Source: Candidatus Poribacteria bacterium
GTDB lineage: Bacteria > Poribacteria > WGA-4E > WGA-3G
Reading direction: 5' to 3'
Assembly (NCBI GenBank): GCA_022825825.1
Contig: JAJDWA010000029.1
Location: 62,001-126,000, forward strand
Length of the DNA: 64,000 nt
Position numbers and translations under genes: made by a program. The notes beneath the pieces were generated by a model. That model had not been told where the DNA came from and ran no database searches. It worked only from the letters and a program-made list of their open reading frames with translations. The stretch's first letter is position 1. Each line of letters opens with the position of its first letter. Below, one piece after another: positions 42,211-51,744 of this stretch.

Positions 42211-44442
42211 TTACGGATTCCACCAAAACGTCATTTTCGCGACCACCGTAGAATTCAGTAGTCTCGCCTTTGTTGTTTTGTCAGTGTCATAAGTTTGGTT
42301 AAAAACAAAATAGAAATCGCTCCCTGGACGATAGATATAATTGATCAGGAAGTTGGTAGATACCAGGTTTGTTTCTGTATTCCATTGTGCAAAGAGTTTC
42401 GCAAACAGAGTTGTTGAAAACGAATAGTTTAATCTACCTGAGAAAAGGTTGGCATCAAAATCACCTGCTGGCAGGTTGACACGATTAAATTGGTAGTCTA
42501 AGTGTAGACTGATTCGCCCATTCGGTTTTAGGTTTCCATCCACATAAAATTTGCGAATTTGACCGTCATAAAAATTTCCCAATTCAAAACCGGTTGTAGT
42601 GCTGATAATACGACTATCACTGGTTGAAAATCGCCCGCCGAATATGTTGTATTGGTAATCCCCAATTGGGATAACTACATCCTCTTGAATTTCAAAAATT
42701 TCGTCAAGTCGATCAAAAGCACTTCTAACAAACAGCATAAATGAGTCGCCAGTGGTAAATGATGTCCAATGGGTATAGGAGAAATTCCAACGTTCTAATT
42801 CATTTTCTTGATTGAGAATATAGTTTAGTTCTGGGCCCGACCAAATTTCACGAATTCCGTATTTCAGTGGTCTCGGTGCCCAGCGAAAATCACTGCGTAG
42901 TTGCCGTATTCCTGTTTGCCTAACGTAACCGACTACTGGATTAAACTCTTCGTCAATATCGGTATAAGATACGCCGGATCTGAAACTGTTTTTTCGCCAT
43001 TTAGAACCGAAGTACCATGCGTTATTTTTTCCTGACATATCAGGTGCAAAAGTGCGTGCCCACATTCCGCGTACATCAAGTCTATCGTTTGGACGAAATT
43101 CAAAGTCGAATCCCCCTGCGCGGTTATAGTCCCCAATTTCATCTTTGTTGACAGCAATCATGCCGAAACGTGTTCCTGCTGCAGCATCCTTTGTAATTCG
43201 GATAACGGAGTAGTTGGTACGCGGTATATCAATTGGATCACCTTCTGCGGGTTCATCATAGAATTCGTCTGTAAGAACATTAAGAACCCCAACTCCATAA
43301 GAACCGATTTTGCCACTGGCTTTTCCACCAAAGATAATCGGAATGGCGTTCCCCTCGGCTAACCCGATACGCCGACTGTAGAAAAGCAGCATTGGCGGGG
43401 GTCTTCTAAAGCTTTGCCTCGGCACACCGAAATCGAAAAGTCCTGCTCCTTCTAAAAAGAACGGTCTTTTTTCAGGAAAGAAGAGGCTAAATCGAGTGAG
43501 GTTAACCTGTTCCTGATCGGCTTCAACTTGTGCAAAGTCAGTGTTGTAGGTAATGTCCGCAATTAGGTTAGATGTGATACCGTATTTTGCGTCAAAGCCG
43601 AGTTTGAATTTTCGCGTCGTTTCTGATGCTGCACTCTCACTGTTTTCTTGGGTAATACCGGGCAGAACGTATGGAAGAAATTCCAAATTCCGAGAAGGTG
43701 CAATTCCCTTTAGACCGCTAAGGGTGCCAAGATTTGTTGTGCGATATTTTGCCAAGCCACCGTAAGATGCTGGCACGGGTGTCCACACCGATTCCTCCTG
43801 ATTGCGTATAAGTTCACGCCCAACATTCAGCCCCCAACGCATTGGATCGCTTTTTTTGAATCTTAGTTGGCTAAAGGGAATGCTGAGTTCCGTTGTCCAA
43901 GATGTGTCGTTAATTTTTGACTTACATGCTACAACAGCATCCCAGTCGCCGTTGAGTGTATCACCATTATTCGTTATTGCTCTATCTTGGACTGCGCCTA
44001 ATGCGTTTGCGCGAAAGAAGAACCCGCTCCGTTTATCATTGTATGTATCCAATAGGATAAAAACGTTGTCGTTCTCGTGTATATCGCGTGCGTCTCGTCG
44101 CATTTCGTTAGCAACAAGTTTTGATATATCTGAGTCGAAACAGATAAAACCGAAGTAGATGTTTTCATCGTCGTATAGAATTCTCACCTCCATCGGTTCG
44201 GTGCTGACTTCACCTTCGTACGGTTCAATTTGGACAAACCTGTCCATAACTTCAGCTTTTTGCCAATCCGCTTCGGTTAGATCACCGTCGATCTCAATGC
44301 TCTCGTAGGTACGGGACGCTGTAATCTGGTAAACGGGTGTTTCTGCACCAACTGTGGGAACAACGGCGGACAAAAATGTAAGAATAAATAAAGAAATTCT
44401 GATTTTTGGAAATGGTGGGAAAGAAGATAGAAATTGGTCCAA
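42211..44442 (-). CDS. CBM9-like/DUF5916 outer-membrane protein
   Basis: 743 residues with signal peptide (ISLFILTFLSAVVPTVGAE). N-terminal CBM9-like domain: SIEIDGDLTEADWQKAEVMDRF, RILYDDENIYFGFICFD, VFILLDTYNDKRSGFFF and TTELSIPFSQLRF. DUF5916 marker NTDFAQVEADQEQVNLTRFSLFFPEKRPFFLEGAGLFDFG is split by the same landmarks as the paralogue at 31090 and followed by barrel-like strands ending FWWNP. It lies 91 nt downstream of a TonB-dependent receptor gene on the same strand. No enzyme motif is seen. Confidence 0.87.
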   Translation of the reverse strand: MDQFLSSFPPFPKIRISLFILTFLSAVVPTVGAETPVYQITASRTYESIEIDGDLTEADWQKAEVMDRFVQIEPYEGEVSTEPMEVRILYDDENIYFGFICFDSDISKLVANEMRRDARDIHENDNVFILLDTYNDKRSGFFFRANALGAVQDRAITNNGDTLNGDWDAVVACKSKINDTSWTTELSIPFSQLRFKKSDPMRWGLNVGRELIRNQEESVWTPVPASYGGLAKYRTTNLGTLSGLKGIAPSRNLEFLPYVLPGITQENSESAASETTRKFKLGFDAKYGITSNLIADITYNTDFAQVEADQEQVNLTRFSLFFPEKRPFFLEGAGLFDFGVPRQSFRRPPPMLLFYSRRIGLAEGNAIPIIFGGKASGKIGSYGVGVLNVLTDEFYDEPAEGDPIDIPRTNYSVIRITKDAAAGTRFGMIAVNKDEIGDYNRAGGFDFEFRPNDRLDVRGMWARTFAPDMSGKNNAWYFGSKWRKNSFRSGVSYTDIDEEFNPVVGYVRQTGIRQLRSDFRWAPRPLKYGIREIWSGPELNYILNQENELERWNFSYTHWTSFTTGDSFMLFVRSAFDRLDEIFEIQEDVVIPIGDYQYNIFGGRFSTSDSRIISTTTGFELGNFYDGQIRKFYVDGNLKPNGRISLHLDYQFNRVNLPAGDFDANLFSGRLNYSFSTTLFAKLFAQWNTETNLVSTNFLINYIYRPGSDFYFVFNQTYDTDKTTKARLLNSTVVAKMTFWWNP

Positions 44443-44533
44443 AAGCGCTGCCTCCCTTAAATTAAAATGAAGGTTAAAATAAAGACGAAAAAGGAGGCTA
44501 ATTGGGTTATAAAAATATCAAAGGACGGGTTAA

Positions 44534-46630
44534 TCAAAATTCCAAGGTCAGTGCAAAGAATGGAACAATCGGCAATTGGTAAATCGGTACCTCTTTTGTA
44601 AAGTGCTTGCCATAGCGAACTTGGAGGATATTTTTGCGATCATAAGCGTTCCAAAGTTCGAAAGTGAATCCCGCCCTCGCTTTGTCCAAACGAATGAAGT
44701 ACCAATGAACACGCAGGTCCAAACGGTGATAGGGTGCCGTGCGTTTTTGGACACCCCAAATCGGCAGCCATGTTTCGTTTTTAGTGAACGGATTGGTATA
44801 CGGTTCTCTGCCTTCTAATGTAGAATAGAGAACACCGCTCCTATATTGCCAATTCGCCCCGAATTCTAACGACTCAGCAGTGTAGTTCAGATTAACTGCC
44901 AAAACATGAGGTGTGCCAAACATAAAATCTCTTTCTTTTTCCCATGACGAATCTTGGCGTCTGGAAACGGTGTAGGAATAGGCGATCCACCCTCGGAATG
45001 CTTCTCCGATTTCATGTTCCAGTGAAACTTCTATCCCTTTTACATTTCCACTCCTCTGATTTTCGTAGCGTTTCTCTAATAGATTGAAGGTAATCATATT
45101 GCGAAGGTTTTTGTAATAGCCTGCAACTTCAACCTTTGTTTCAGCAGTAAGTCTTTTTTCTATCGCAACAACATAATGTCTCGCTAAACTCGGTGTGATC
45201 TCAGGATTTTCGTTTCCGAGCACGACTTGGAAGAGACGTGGATTTTGAACATAATTTCCGTACATAAAGCGTAGGTCTATCGGTAGAAGGGATAATTCCG
45301 CAGTGTTCGTTTGCTCGGGGCCAAGCGTTAAGCCAAGTAGTCCGCGCGGTTGCAGCGAAAAGGAGTCGATCAGATTAAAGTAATTTGCTCGCATTCCCAG
45401 GGTGGCATAGAGGGCAGCGTAGCGAGATGAAACGAGGTCTTGTGTTGCTTGCACATATCCTTCAAATCGATGCAGGGTTTTAGATGTGACGGTGTGGACT
45501 TTCTCTCCTTGCTCCTTTAACCTAAAATCATAATCCCAATCCCCTTCTTCAAGTGGTCGTGCTCCGATGCTGGTAAGACTTGATGGTAGGATCGAAAGAT
45601 CAAAACCTGATTCTAACAACGTTTTCGGAAATTTAACCCAGTCCTGAAGATCGCCACGGAGTGAATAGACACTATCCGTGTTCCCATAGAAGTATCCGTC
45701 ACCATATTGTAGGTCTCTCCGAGAAAATGACCGTGTCAATGATACGACAGACTTATACGTTTTTTCTTTTTCCGAATAGAGATGAATGCCTTGTGAATCG
45801 AAAGGGTTTTCCGATTTCAACGGACCCAGTAAGTCACTATCAGAGACCTCATCGGGCCCGAGGCGAAATTCTGCTGAGTCGTCTGCTCCAATAGCGTTAA
45901 CGACCAATCTGTGGTTTTTAGTTAATTGGTAAACTGCCTTTCCTTGATAACTCCAAAAACTTGGCACTTGCGTTACCAAATCTTCGTCCACCTTAACCAA
46001 ACGTGGTAACAATTCAAAAAGCGGTCCCATGTAGCTACGTCTACCAAATGCGTACCAATATCCACGTTTCCCAATATTTCCTTCAAGAAAAGCTTGGGAA
46101 TACACCAGATTGGAATTGAGTTTACCTCCCAAGTGAGTATCAGTGATACTGCGGGAATAGATGTCAATGACTGCCTGAGAATTCGAACCGAATTCTGCCC
46201 CGTACCCGCCTGGGTACACTTCAACATTCTGAATTACCTCTGCATTGACAGTAGAAACGATTCCGTAGAGATGATACGGATATCCTAAAGGTAGACGATC
46301 GAAATAGTAGAGGTTATCTTCCGGGGCACCGCCACGTACGGAAAGAATTCCTGCAAAATCATTCAGAACACCAACGCTGGGGAGTTGGTTTAGAAGTCGC
46401 AACGGATCGCCACCTGTTCCAATGGCGTTTCTAAATGAACGTCTTTTAAAAGTGTGTCTCGGTTTCTTTTCTATCCGTTCTGTTTTGACTTCTACTGGTG
46501 GTAAGGTGATAACATCATCCGAGGATTGGTCCTTTGTAGGGGCATCGGTTTGTCCGAAAGCACAAAATGGCAATAAAAGGATTAAAAGGAGCAATATCAG
46601 TTTCAAGGTTCTGTTCATGAGAATAACCAT
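44534..46630 (-). CDS. TonB-dependent receptor
   Basis: 698 residues, ATG 46630 directly after the stop of the upstream receptor (TAAATG), so translation is probably coupled; an ATG 12 nt further in is also possible. Signal peptide LKLILLLLILLLPFCAFGQ. The plug domain includes LNQLPSVGVLNDFAGILSVRGG, DNLYYFDRLPLGYPYHLYGIVSTVNAEVI and VYPGGYGAEFGSNSQAVIDI. The 22-strand barrel ends with PFFALTLEF, a terminal Phe. It lacks the carboxypeptidase-like N-terminal extension of its two neighbours and instead has a short VITLPPVEVKT segment of the TonB-box type. Confidence 0.92.
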   Translation of the reverse strand: MVILMNRTLKLILLLLILLLPFCAFGQTDAPTKDQSSDDVITLPPVEVKTERIEKKPRHTFKRRSFRNAIGTGGDPLRLLNQLPSVGVLNDFAGILSVRGGAPEDNLYYFDRLPLGYPYHLYGIVSTVNAEVIQNVEVYPGGYGAEFGSNSQAVIDIYSRSITDTHLGGKLNSNLVYSQAFLEGNIGKRGYWYAFGRRSYMGPLFELLPRLVKVDEDLVTQVPSFWSYQGKAVYQLTKNHRLVVNAIGADDSAEFRLGPDEVSDSDLLGPLKSENPFDSQGIHLYSEKEKTYKSVVSLTRSFSRRDLQYGDGYFYGNTDSVYSLRGDLQDWVKFPKTLLESGFDLSILPSSLTSIGARPLEEGDWDYDFRLKEQGEKVHTVTSKTLHRFEGYVQATQDLVSSRYAALYATLGMRANYFNLIDSFSLQPRGLLGLTLGPEQTNTAELSLLPIDLRFMYGNYVQNPRLFQVVLGNENPEITPSLARHYVVAIEKRLTAETKVEVAGYYKNLRNMITFNLLEKRYENQRSGNVKGIEVSLEHEIGEAFRGWIAYSYTVSRRQDSSWEKERDFMFGTPHVLAVNLNYTAESLEFGANWQYRSGVLYSTLEGREPYTNPFTKNETWLPIWGVQKRTAPYHRLDLRVHWYFIRLDKARAGFTFELWNAYDRKNILQVRYGKHFTKEVPIYQLPIVPFFALTLEF

Positions 46631-48853
46631 TTAGAATGTTGCCGTAATACCTAAGTATGGAAGAATGGGAAACTGATAAATAGGGTTTTTATCTTTGTAG
46701 TCTTCTTCATATTGATAATCAAGGAGGTTTTTACGATTATAGGCGTTAAGCAGTTCTAAAAATATTCCTAACTCCCAACTATTAAAACGGAAGACTTTAC
46801 TCACGCGTAGGTCTAATCTATGATATGGCGGTAATCTTTCTGAGTTCTTTTCACCATAAATTGGTAGGTAGATAAGTTTTCCGTTCCTAGGATCGGGTAT
46901 GCGTGTAGCGTCCACAACAGGTGTATATGGGTTTCCTGTTCGGTACTGCCATTTTGCGCCGAACTCCCAGGTAGGTGTTAGGTTGTAACTTGCTGCGAGG
47001 GTAGCGACATGTGTTTGGTCAAACGAATAGTAGCGATAAGGTTCACCTAAACGGTCGCGCCGTTTTGAAAGTGCGTACGCGTAAGAAACCCAGCCGAAAA
47101 ACCTGTTGCTGCTTTGGTGTCGAAGAAATATCTCCGTACCTTGCGCATACCCCTCACCTTGATTAAGGAATACTGATAATTCGTCAGATGTCACCAAATT
47201 TATGAGGTTTTTGTAATATGCTGCTATTTTAATTTCAGTATCTTGTGAAAGTTGCCGTTTGAGTTCAAGGATATAATGGCTTGCTTGACTGGATTTTAAT
47301 TCTGGGTTGCCAACACTGGTAGAGAGTTGCGCGGGAATAGGGGTTTGATTGTAAATTCCGTAAGCGAATTGGAGTTCAGAACTGTTGGGAAGCTCAACAC
47401 GTAAACTGCCACGCGGTTGAACAGAGAGCTCATCAATTCGGTTAAAATAGTCAAATCGCAGCCCATACACGACTGACAAAAAAGGTAACAGATTATATCT
47501 GTCTTGCAGGTAACCTTCAATACGTTGCCCTCGAACGGCTTCGTCTATGACCTGTTTCTCTTCAAACCGAATATCATATTCAACTTCGCCCTCATCTGGT
47601 ATTCGTGTGAATGTGCCAGTAACTTCTCCAGGCTCAAGTCCGAGGATAAGACCTGATTCTAATTGGTGTTTTTCGTTTATTTCGTAAGTGAGGTCTTCGC
47701 GTAGTGTATAAGTTGGTGCATCAATATTAAGAGAGATTACGGGACCGAAATTAACATCAAATAGGAAGTTTGAGCGGGTTAACGAAAGAAATGAGGTAAG
47801 GCGATCTGTCAGAACGGAACGTAGGTGAAATCCTCCCCCCTCAAAACCGCTATCAAAACTCGTATCCCCCCTAAAATCTTCGTCTACGTTTTCGCCATCT
47901 AATGTTATTGCAAACTTATCCCCTGATGCAAACAGGTTGAAAAAAAATTGGTGTTTTTCGTTGAAGTCGTAGCCAGCTTTGAGTTGATAATCCCAGAAAC
48001 GTGGGAAAGCGGTGATTGCTCCTGTTGCAAACGAAAGGGAACCAATAAATAGGTCAATATAACTCCTGCGCCCGGCAGCATACCAATATCCTTTTTCACC
48101 GATTTTTCCTTGAAGTAATCCTTCAGAATATAACAAGTTAAGATTGAGTTTTCCACGTAGATTCTCTGGACTGCTGTTTTGTGAATAGATATCAATTACG
48201 GCTTGAGAGTCCACACCGTATTCAGCACCATAACCGCCCGCATAGACATCAATACGATCAATGATTTCAGAACTCAGCGATGAAACAAGTCCACCAAAGT
48301 GGTAGGGATACCCGACCGGGACACGGTCAAAATAGTAGAGATTGTCTTCATCTGAACCGCCACGGATATAGAGCGCCCCGCTAAAATCGTTTGCTACGCC
48401 GATACCTGGGATGGTTGGTAACGCACGAAGCGCATCGCCCGCTGTACCGGGGATACGTGTTATTTCTTTAGATTGAATGCTCTTTTTTATGACGGTTTTG
48501 GGTTCACGTTTTGTCTTTACCTCTACCTTTTCAAGCTCATACACGGCTGCACTAACATAGATGTTAGGTGTGAGGGTTTTACCTTCCTCAACGACAATAA
48601 CGGTTTTTTCAGTCAGTTCAGTATTTGGGAAAGATATAGATAAGGTGTATCGACCTGCGGGAATTTCCTTTATAGAGAATTTTCCGTTTTCGTCTGTCTT
48701 TATGCGTTTATCGATTTCAATGATGTGAACTTCTGCACCTACTAACGGTTCATCCGTGCTTTTACTATAAACAGTGCCTTCAATCATACCTGTTTGGGCA
48801 AAGACAGCGGTAGGGATTACTAAAACCATTAGCAGACATAAAAAACACCTCAT
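46631..48853 (-). CDS. TonB-dependent receptor with carboxypeptidase-regulatory-like domain
   Basis: 740 residues, AGGAG before ATG 48853. Signal peptide ends ...TAVFAQ, then a CarboxypepD_reg-like domain (GMIEGTVYSKSTDEPLVGAEVHI ... AGRYTLSISFP). Plug: ALRALPTIPGIGVANDFSGALYIRGG, DNLYYFDRVPVGYPYHFGGLVSSLSSEIIDRIDVYAGGYGAEYG. Barrel C-terminus ends PYLGITATF. The strong similarity in plug wording to both neighbours points to local duplication. The substrate is unknown; the receptor is of the Bacteroidetes-like class with an N-terminal extension. Confidence 0.93.
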   Translation of the reverse strand: MRCFLCLLMVLVIPTAVFAQTGMIEGTVYSKSTDEPLVGAEVHIIEIDKRIKTDENGKFSIKEIPAGRYTLSISFPNTELTEKTVIVVEEGKTLTPNIYVSAAVYELEKVEVKTKREPKTVIKKSIQSKEITRIPGTAGDALRALPTIPGIGVANDFSGALYIRGGSDEDNLYYFDRVPVGYPYHFGGLVSSLSSEIIDRIDVYAGGYGAEYGVDSQAVIDIYSQNSSPENLRGKLNLNLLYSEGLLQGKIGEKGYWYAAGRRSYIDLFIGSLSFATGAITAFPRFWDYQLKAGYDFNEKHQFFFNLFASGDKFAITLDGENVDEDFRGDTSFDSGFEGGGFHLRSVLTDRLTSFLSLTRSNFLFDVNFGPVISLNIDAPTYTLREDLTYEINEKHQLESGLILGLEPGEVTGTFTRIPDEGEVEYDIRFEEKQVIDEAVRGQRIEGYLQDRYNLLPFLSVVYGLRFDYFNRIDELSVQPRGSLRVELPNSSELQFAYGIYNQTPIPAQLSTSVGNPELKSSQASHYILELKRQLSQDTEIKIAAYYKNLINLVTSDELSVFLNQGEGYAQGTEIFLRHQSSNRFFGWVSYAYALSKRRDRLGEPYRYYSFDQTHVATLAASYNLTPTWEFGAKWQYRTGNPYTPVVDATRIPDPRNGKLIYLPIYGEKNSERLPPYHRLDLRVSKVFRFNSWELGIFLELLNAYNRKNLLDYQYEEDYKDKNPIYQFPILPYLGITATF

Positions 48854-48910
48854 GATGTATAACTCCTATGCAAAAGTGTTAAAAATCAGTATGTCGTATA
48901 GAACGTTAAA

Positions 48911-49095
48911 TTAACGTGAGTTTGATAAATACCGTGGGCTTTCTGCTTTCTCATAGCGATTTATTGCCCCCTGGTAGGCGCGTTTTGGAAACGCGCCTGT
49001 CCCTGTGTTGGAGCTTAGCTAACGGAGCGTTTAGAAAACGCGCCTACCAGAGGTGTGGACAGACTGTACTCAATCTAATTACCAATTTACGTTAA
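48911..49095. mobile_element. MITE-like element, second copy of the TTAACGTGAGTT family
   Basis: 185 bp bounded by TTAACGTGAGTT and AATTTACGTTAA (10 of 12 pairs). Two GTAGGCGCGTTT-type palindromic halves occur inside (48970-49000 and 49026-49052), as if the internal hairpin had been duplicated or expanded. It fills most of the spacer between two receptor genes. Confidence 0.7.
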
Positions 49096-49149
49096 ATTAT
49101 ACAATTTCTTTTACCAGAATTGCCAGAAAATGTATGTAATTTGGTAAAA

Positions 49150-51588
49150 TTAAAATTCAATTGTTAAACCAATATAAGGCAACCTTGGAAGTTGATTACC
49201 TTCCCCCTCCTCAGTCTCATGTTCTTCAATTGTGACTTCTTCACCCAGAACCTCAAATGTTCCCGCTTGCTGAATAAACTGAATAGTATTTTTTTGATTG
49301 TATACGTTCAGAATTTCAATGAAGCCGCCTATCTTCATTCCCATGAAGTTCCATTTTTTGCTAATTCTTAAATCTAATTTGTGGTACGGTGTGAGTTTCA
49401 CCCCTACGATTCGGTCAAAACCGGCAAAGAGTGGGTTTAATCCACGCGTCACTGGGTCTTGAATAGGAACGATTGTGCTAAAAGGTGCCCCAGATGTTCC
49501 GCTTAAGTATTGCCACTTCGCACCTATCTCAAAATCCGGACTGAAGTTATAGTTTGCCACAATGCTAACGATGTGTGTGTTATTAAAGATATACGGTTCA
49601 TACGCTACATTTGGACTTTCCCGCCGTTCTGCGTGTGTGTATGCATAGGATATCCAACCGAAGAATTTATCGGGCACTCGGTGCCGTAAGAACGCTTCAA
49701 TACCCCCAACAAAAGCATTTCCTTGATTGAGAAAATTTGACACCTCATTCTCAGTTACTAATTTCTGCAAATCTTTATAATATGTAGCAAACTTAAATTC
49801 TGTTTGAGATGAGAGTTCTTGTTCAATTTCCATGATATAGTGGCGTGCAAGGCTGGATTTTAACGCAGTGTTCCCATTTTCTGAGAGCAGCTGAGAAAGT
49901 TGCGGACTCTGTTCATAGTGTCCGTAAGCAAAACGGAGGTTAGAACCGATGGGTAGTTGTATACTTACGCTGCCACGAGGTTGAATGGATAGCTGCTCTA
50001 TCAAATCCAGGTAATCGAGCCGAACACCGAACGCAACTGAAAGTGCGGGCAAAGGGTCGTATCGTGTCTGTAAATAACCTTCAACGCGTTGCAAATCGTG
50101 TCCGAATTCATAGTTTCTGGTTTCAGTCGTGCGTATCCGAGCATTCCCCTCATCGTCATAGCCTATTTTGTCTGGGTTTGTTTGAAGTAGTTCCTGCAGT
50201 GTCTCTTCATCAAGCACATCTTCTTCAAATGTTGGAAAACTGAGAAATTCAGTACTATTCGCGGGACTGAAAGCGAAAAGAAAACCCGGTTCAAGTTGGA
50301 GCTTAGGTGATAATCTGTAATATAAATCTTCGCGGAGGGTGTAAACCGGAACGTTAACCTTTAATTCGAAATCAAATGAATCTGTAGACCTTGAGATCAA
50401 TTCACCGCTGTCATCTCGGACGGTAGTCTCTGATACAGTGAAATTAGAATCTATATCAAGAAAGTTGAGTGAACGTGTCAGCGACAAATGTGAAGTGAGA
50501 TTTTCGGTGAACTTTGAACGGAGGTGGATGCCTTGTCCGTTAAATCCGTTTTTAAAAAAGAAAGAAGACTGAAAAGGCTGGGTTCCTATTTCATCATCTG
50601 TTGCCCCTGTTTCATCAACTTCTTCCTCTAACTCAAAATGAAAGTGATCGGTCGCAGCGAATGCATTAACAGTAAGATCGTGGTTTTCAGTGATCGGGTA
50701 GGCAAATTTGAGCTGATAATCTGAAAAATAGGGAAACTGTTGTTCTGCACCGGTCTGCCTTTCAAAAATCGGTCCGACAATAAGATCAAGATAACTTCGG
50801 CGTCCGGAGGCAGAGATATACCCTTTTTCACCTATTCTCCCTTCAAGCAGCCCTTCAGAATACCAAATATTGAGGTTAAACTTTCCACTTAACCGTTCTT
50901 TAAGACTATCGCGTGCATGGATGTCCAGCACTGCTTGTGAATCTAACCCAAATTCAGCACCGTATCCACCTGCGTAAATATCTATTTTTTCAATAGTCTC
51001 TGAACTGATAGTAGAGAGCAAACCGCCCCAATGAAACGGGTACCCGAGTGGTGTTCTATCAAGATAGTAGAGATTTGATCCAGGGTCACTGCCCCGAATA
51101 TAAAGTACGCCAAAAAAATCGTTTGGAATACCAATACTGGGAAGTGTTGTCAATCCCTTCAGTGCATCGGTGCCTACACCTGCAATACGTAACAGTTCGC
51201 TGCCACGAATATCCTTTTTGCTTACCGTTGGTGGCACGCGTTCCCCTTCAACAACGACTGTTTCTAACTCAAATACTTCCCCAAGATGCATGTTTGCTTG
51301 TGTGGTCCGTCCTGCGGTTACCTCAACAGAGGTTCTTGTGGGTGTGGTAAAAGAAGAGTGTGTGATTGTGAGAGTGTATGTGCCGGGGGCGACACCTGTG
51401 AACCAGACTTTACCTTCTGCATCACTTTTTTGGCGTTCGTCTGTTTCAAGGATGTGGACTTCTGCATCTGTGAGTGGTTTTCCTGTGTTTTGGTCATAGA
51501 CAGTGCCTTCAATGGTACCTGTTTGTGCTAAAAGTGGTAACGGTGCGATAGCGAACAAAGCTATGATCAGATAAAAACTTTTATTCAT
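49150..51588 (-). CDS. TonB-dependent receptor with carboxypeptidase-regulatory-like domain
   Basis: 812 residues, ATG 51588 with GGAG 13 nt upstream. Signal peptide ends PLPLLAQ. CarboxypepD_reg-like domain: GTIEGTVYDQNTGKPLTDAEVHI ... PGTYTLTITH. Plug: LKGLTTLPSIGIPNDFFGVLYIRGSD, NLYYLDRTPLGYPFHWGGLLSTISSETIEKIDIYAGGYGAEFG. The barrel is longer than in its paralogues owing to acidic loops (EEEVDETGATDDE, ETEEGEG) and ends LPYIGLTIEF. It is the first of the receptor series read on this strand. Confidence 0.93.
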   Translation of the reverse strand: MNKSFYLIIALFAIAPLPLLAQTGTIEGTVYDQNTGKPLTDAEVHILETDERQKSDAEGKVWFTGVAPGTYTLTITHSSFTTPTRTSVEVTAGRTTQANMHLGEVFELETVVVEGERVPPTVSKKDIRGSELLRIAGVGTDALKGLTTLPSIGIPNDFFGVLYIRGSDPGSNLYYLDRTPLGYPFHWGGLLSTISSETIEKIDIYAGGYGAEFGLDSQAVLDIHARDSLKERLSGKFNLNIWYSEGLLEGRIGEKGYISASGRRSYLDLIVGPIFERQTGAEQQFPYFSDYQLKFAYPITENHDLTVNAFAATDHFHFELEEEVDETGATDDEIGTQPFQSSFFFKNGFNGQGIHLRSKFTENLTSHLSLTRSLNFLDIDSNFTVSETTVRDDSGELISRSTDSFDFELKVNVPVYTLREDLYYRLSPKLQLEPGFLFAFSPANSTEFLSFPTFEEDVLDEETLQELLQTNPDKIGYDDEGNARIRTTETRNYEFGHDLQRVEGYLQTRYDPLPALSVAFGVRLDYLDLIEQLSIQPRGSVSIQLPIGSNLRFAYGHYEQSPQLSQLLSENGNTALKSSLARHYIMEIEQELSSQTEFKFATYYKDLQKLVTENEVSNFLNQGNAFVGGIEAFLRHRVPDKFFGWISYAYTHAERRESPNVAYEPYIFNNTHIVSIVANYNFSPDFEIGAKWQYLSGTSGAPFSTIVPIQDPVTRGLNPLFAGFDRIVGVKLTPYHKLDLRISKKWNFMGMKIGGFIEILNVYNQKNTIQFIQQAGTFEVLGEEVTIEEHETEEGEGNQLPRLPYIGLTIEF

Positions 51589-51744
51589 AAAAACGTGTTA
51601 ACTCCTGCTTTGGTGTGTTATGTACTTCTTGAACGTAAAATTAATAATTTTGTTGACCTTTAACATAATTCAATTCAGAAAATTGCGTTCTCAGCAATAT
51701 TATAAACTTGTGATAAAGGGATTTATCCTATTGGAAGGTAATTT

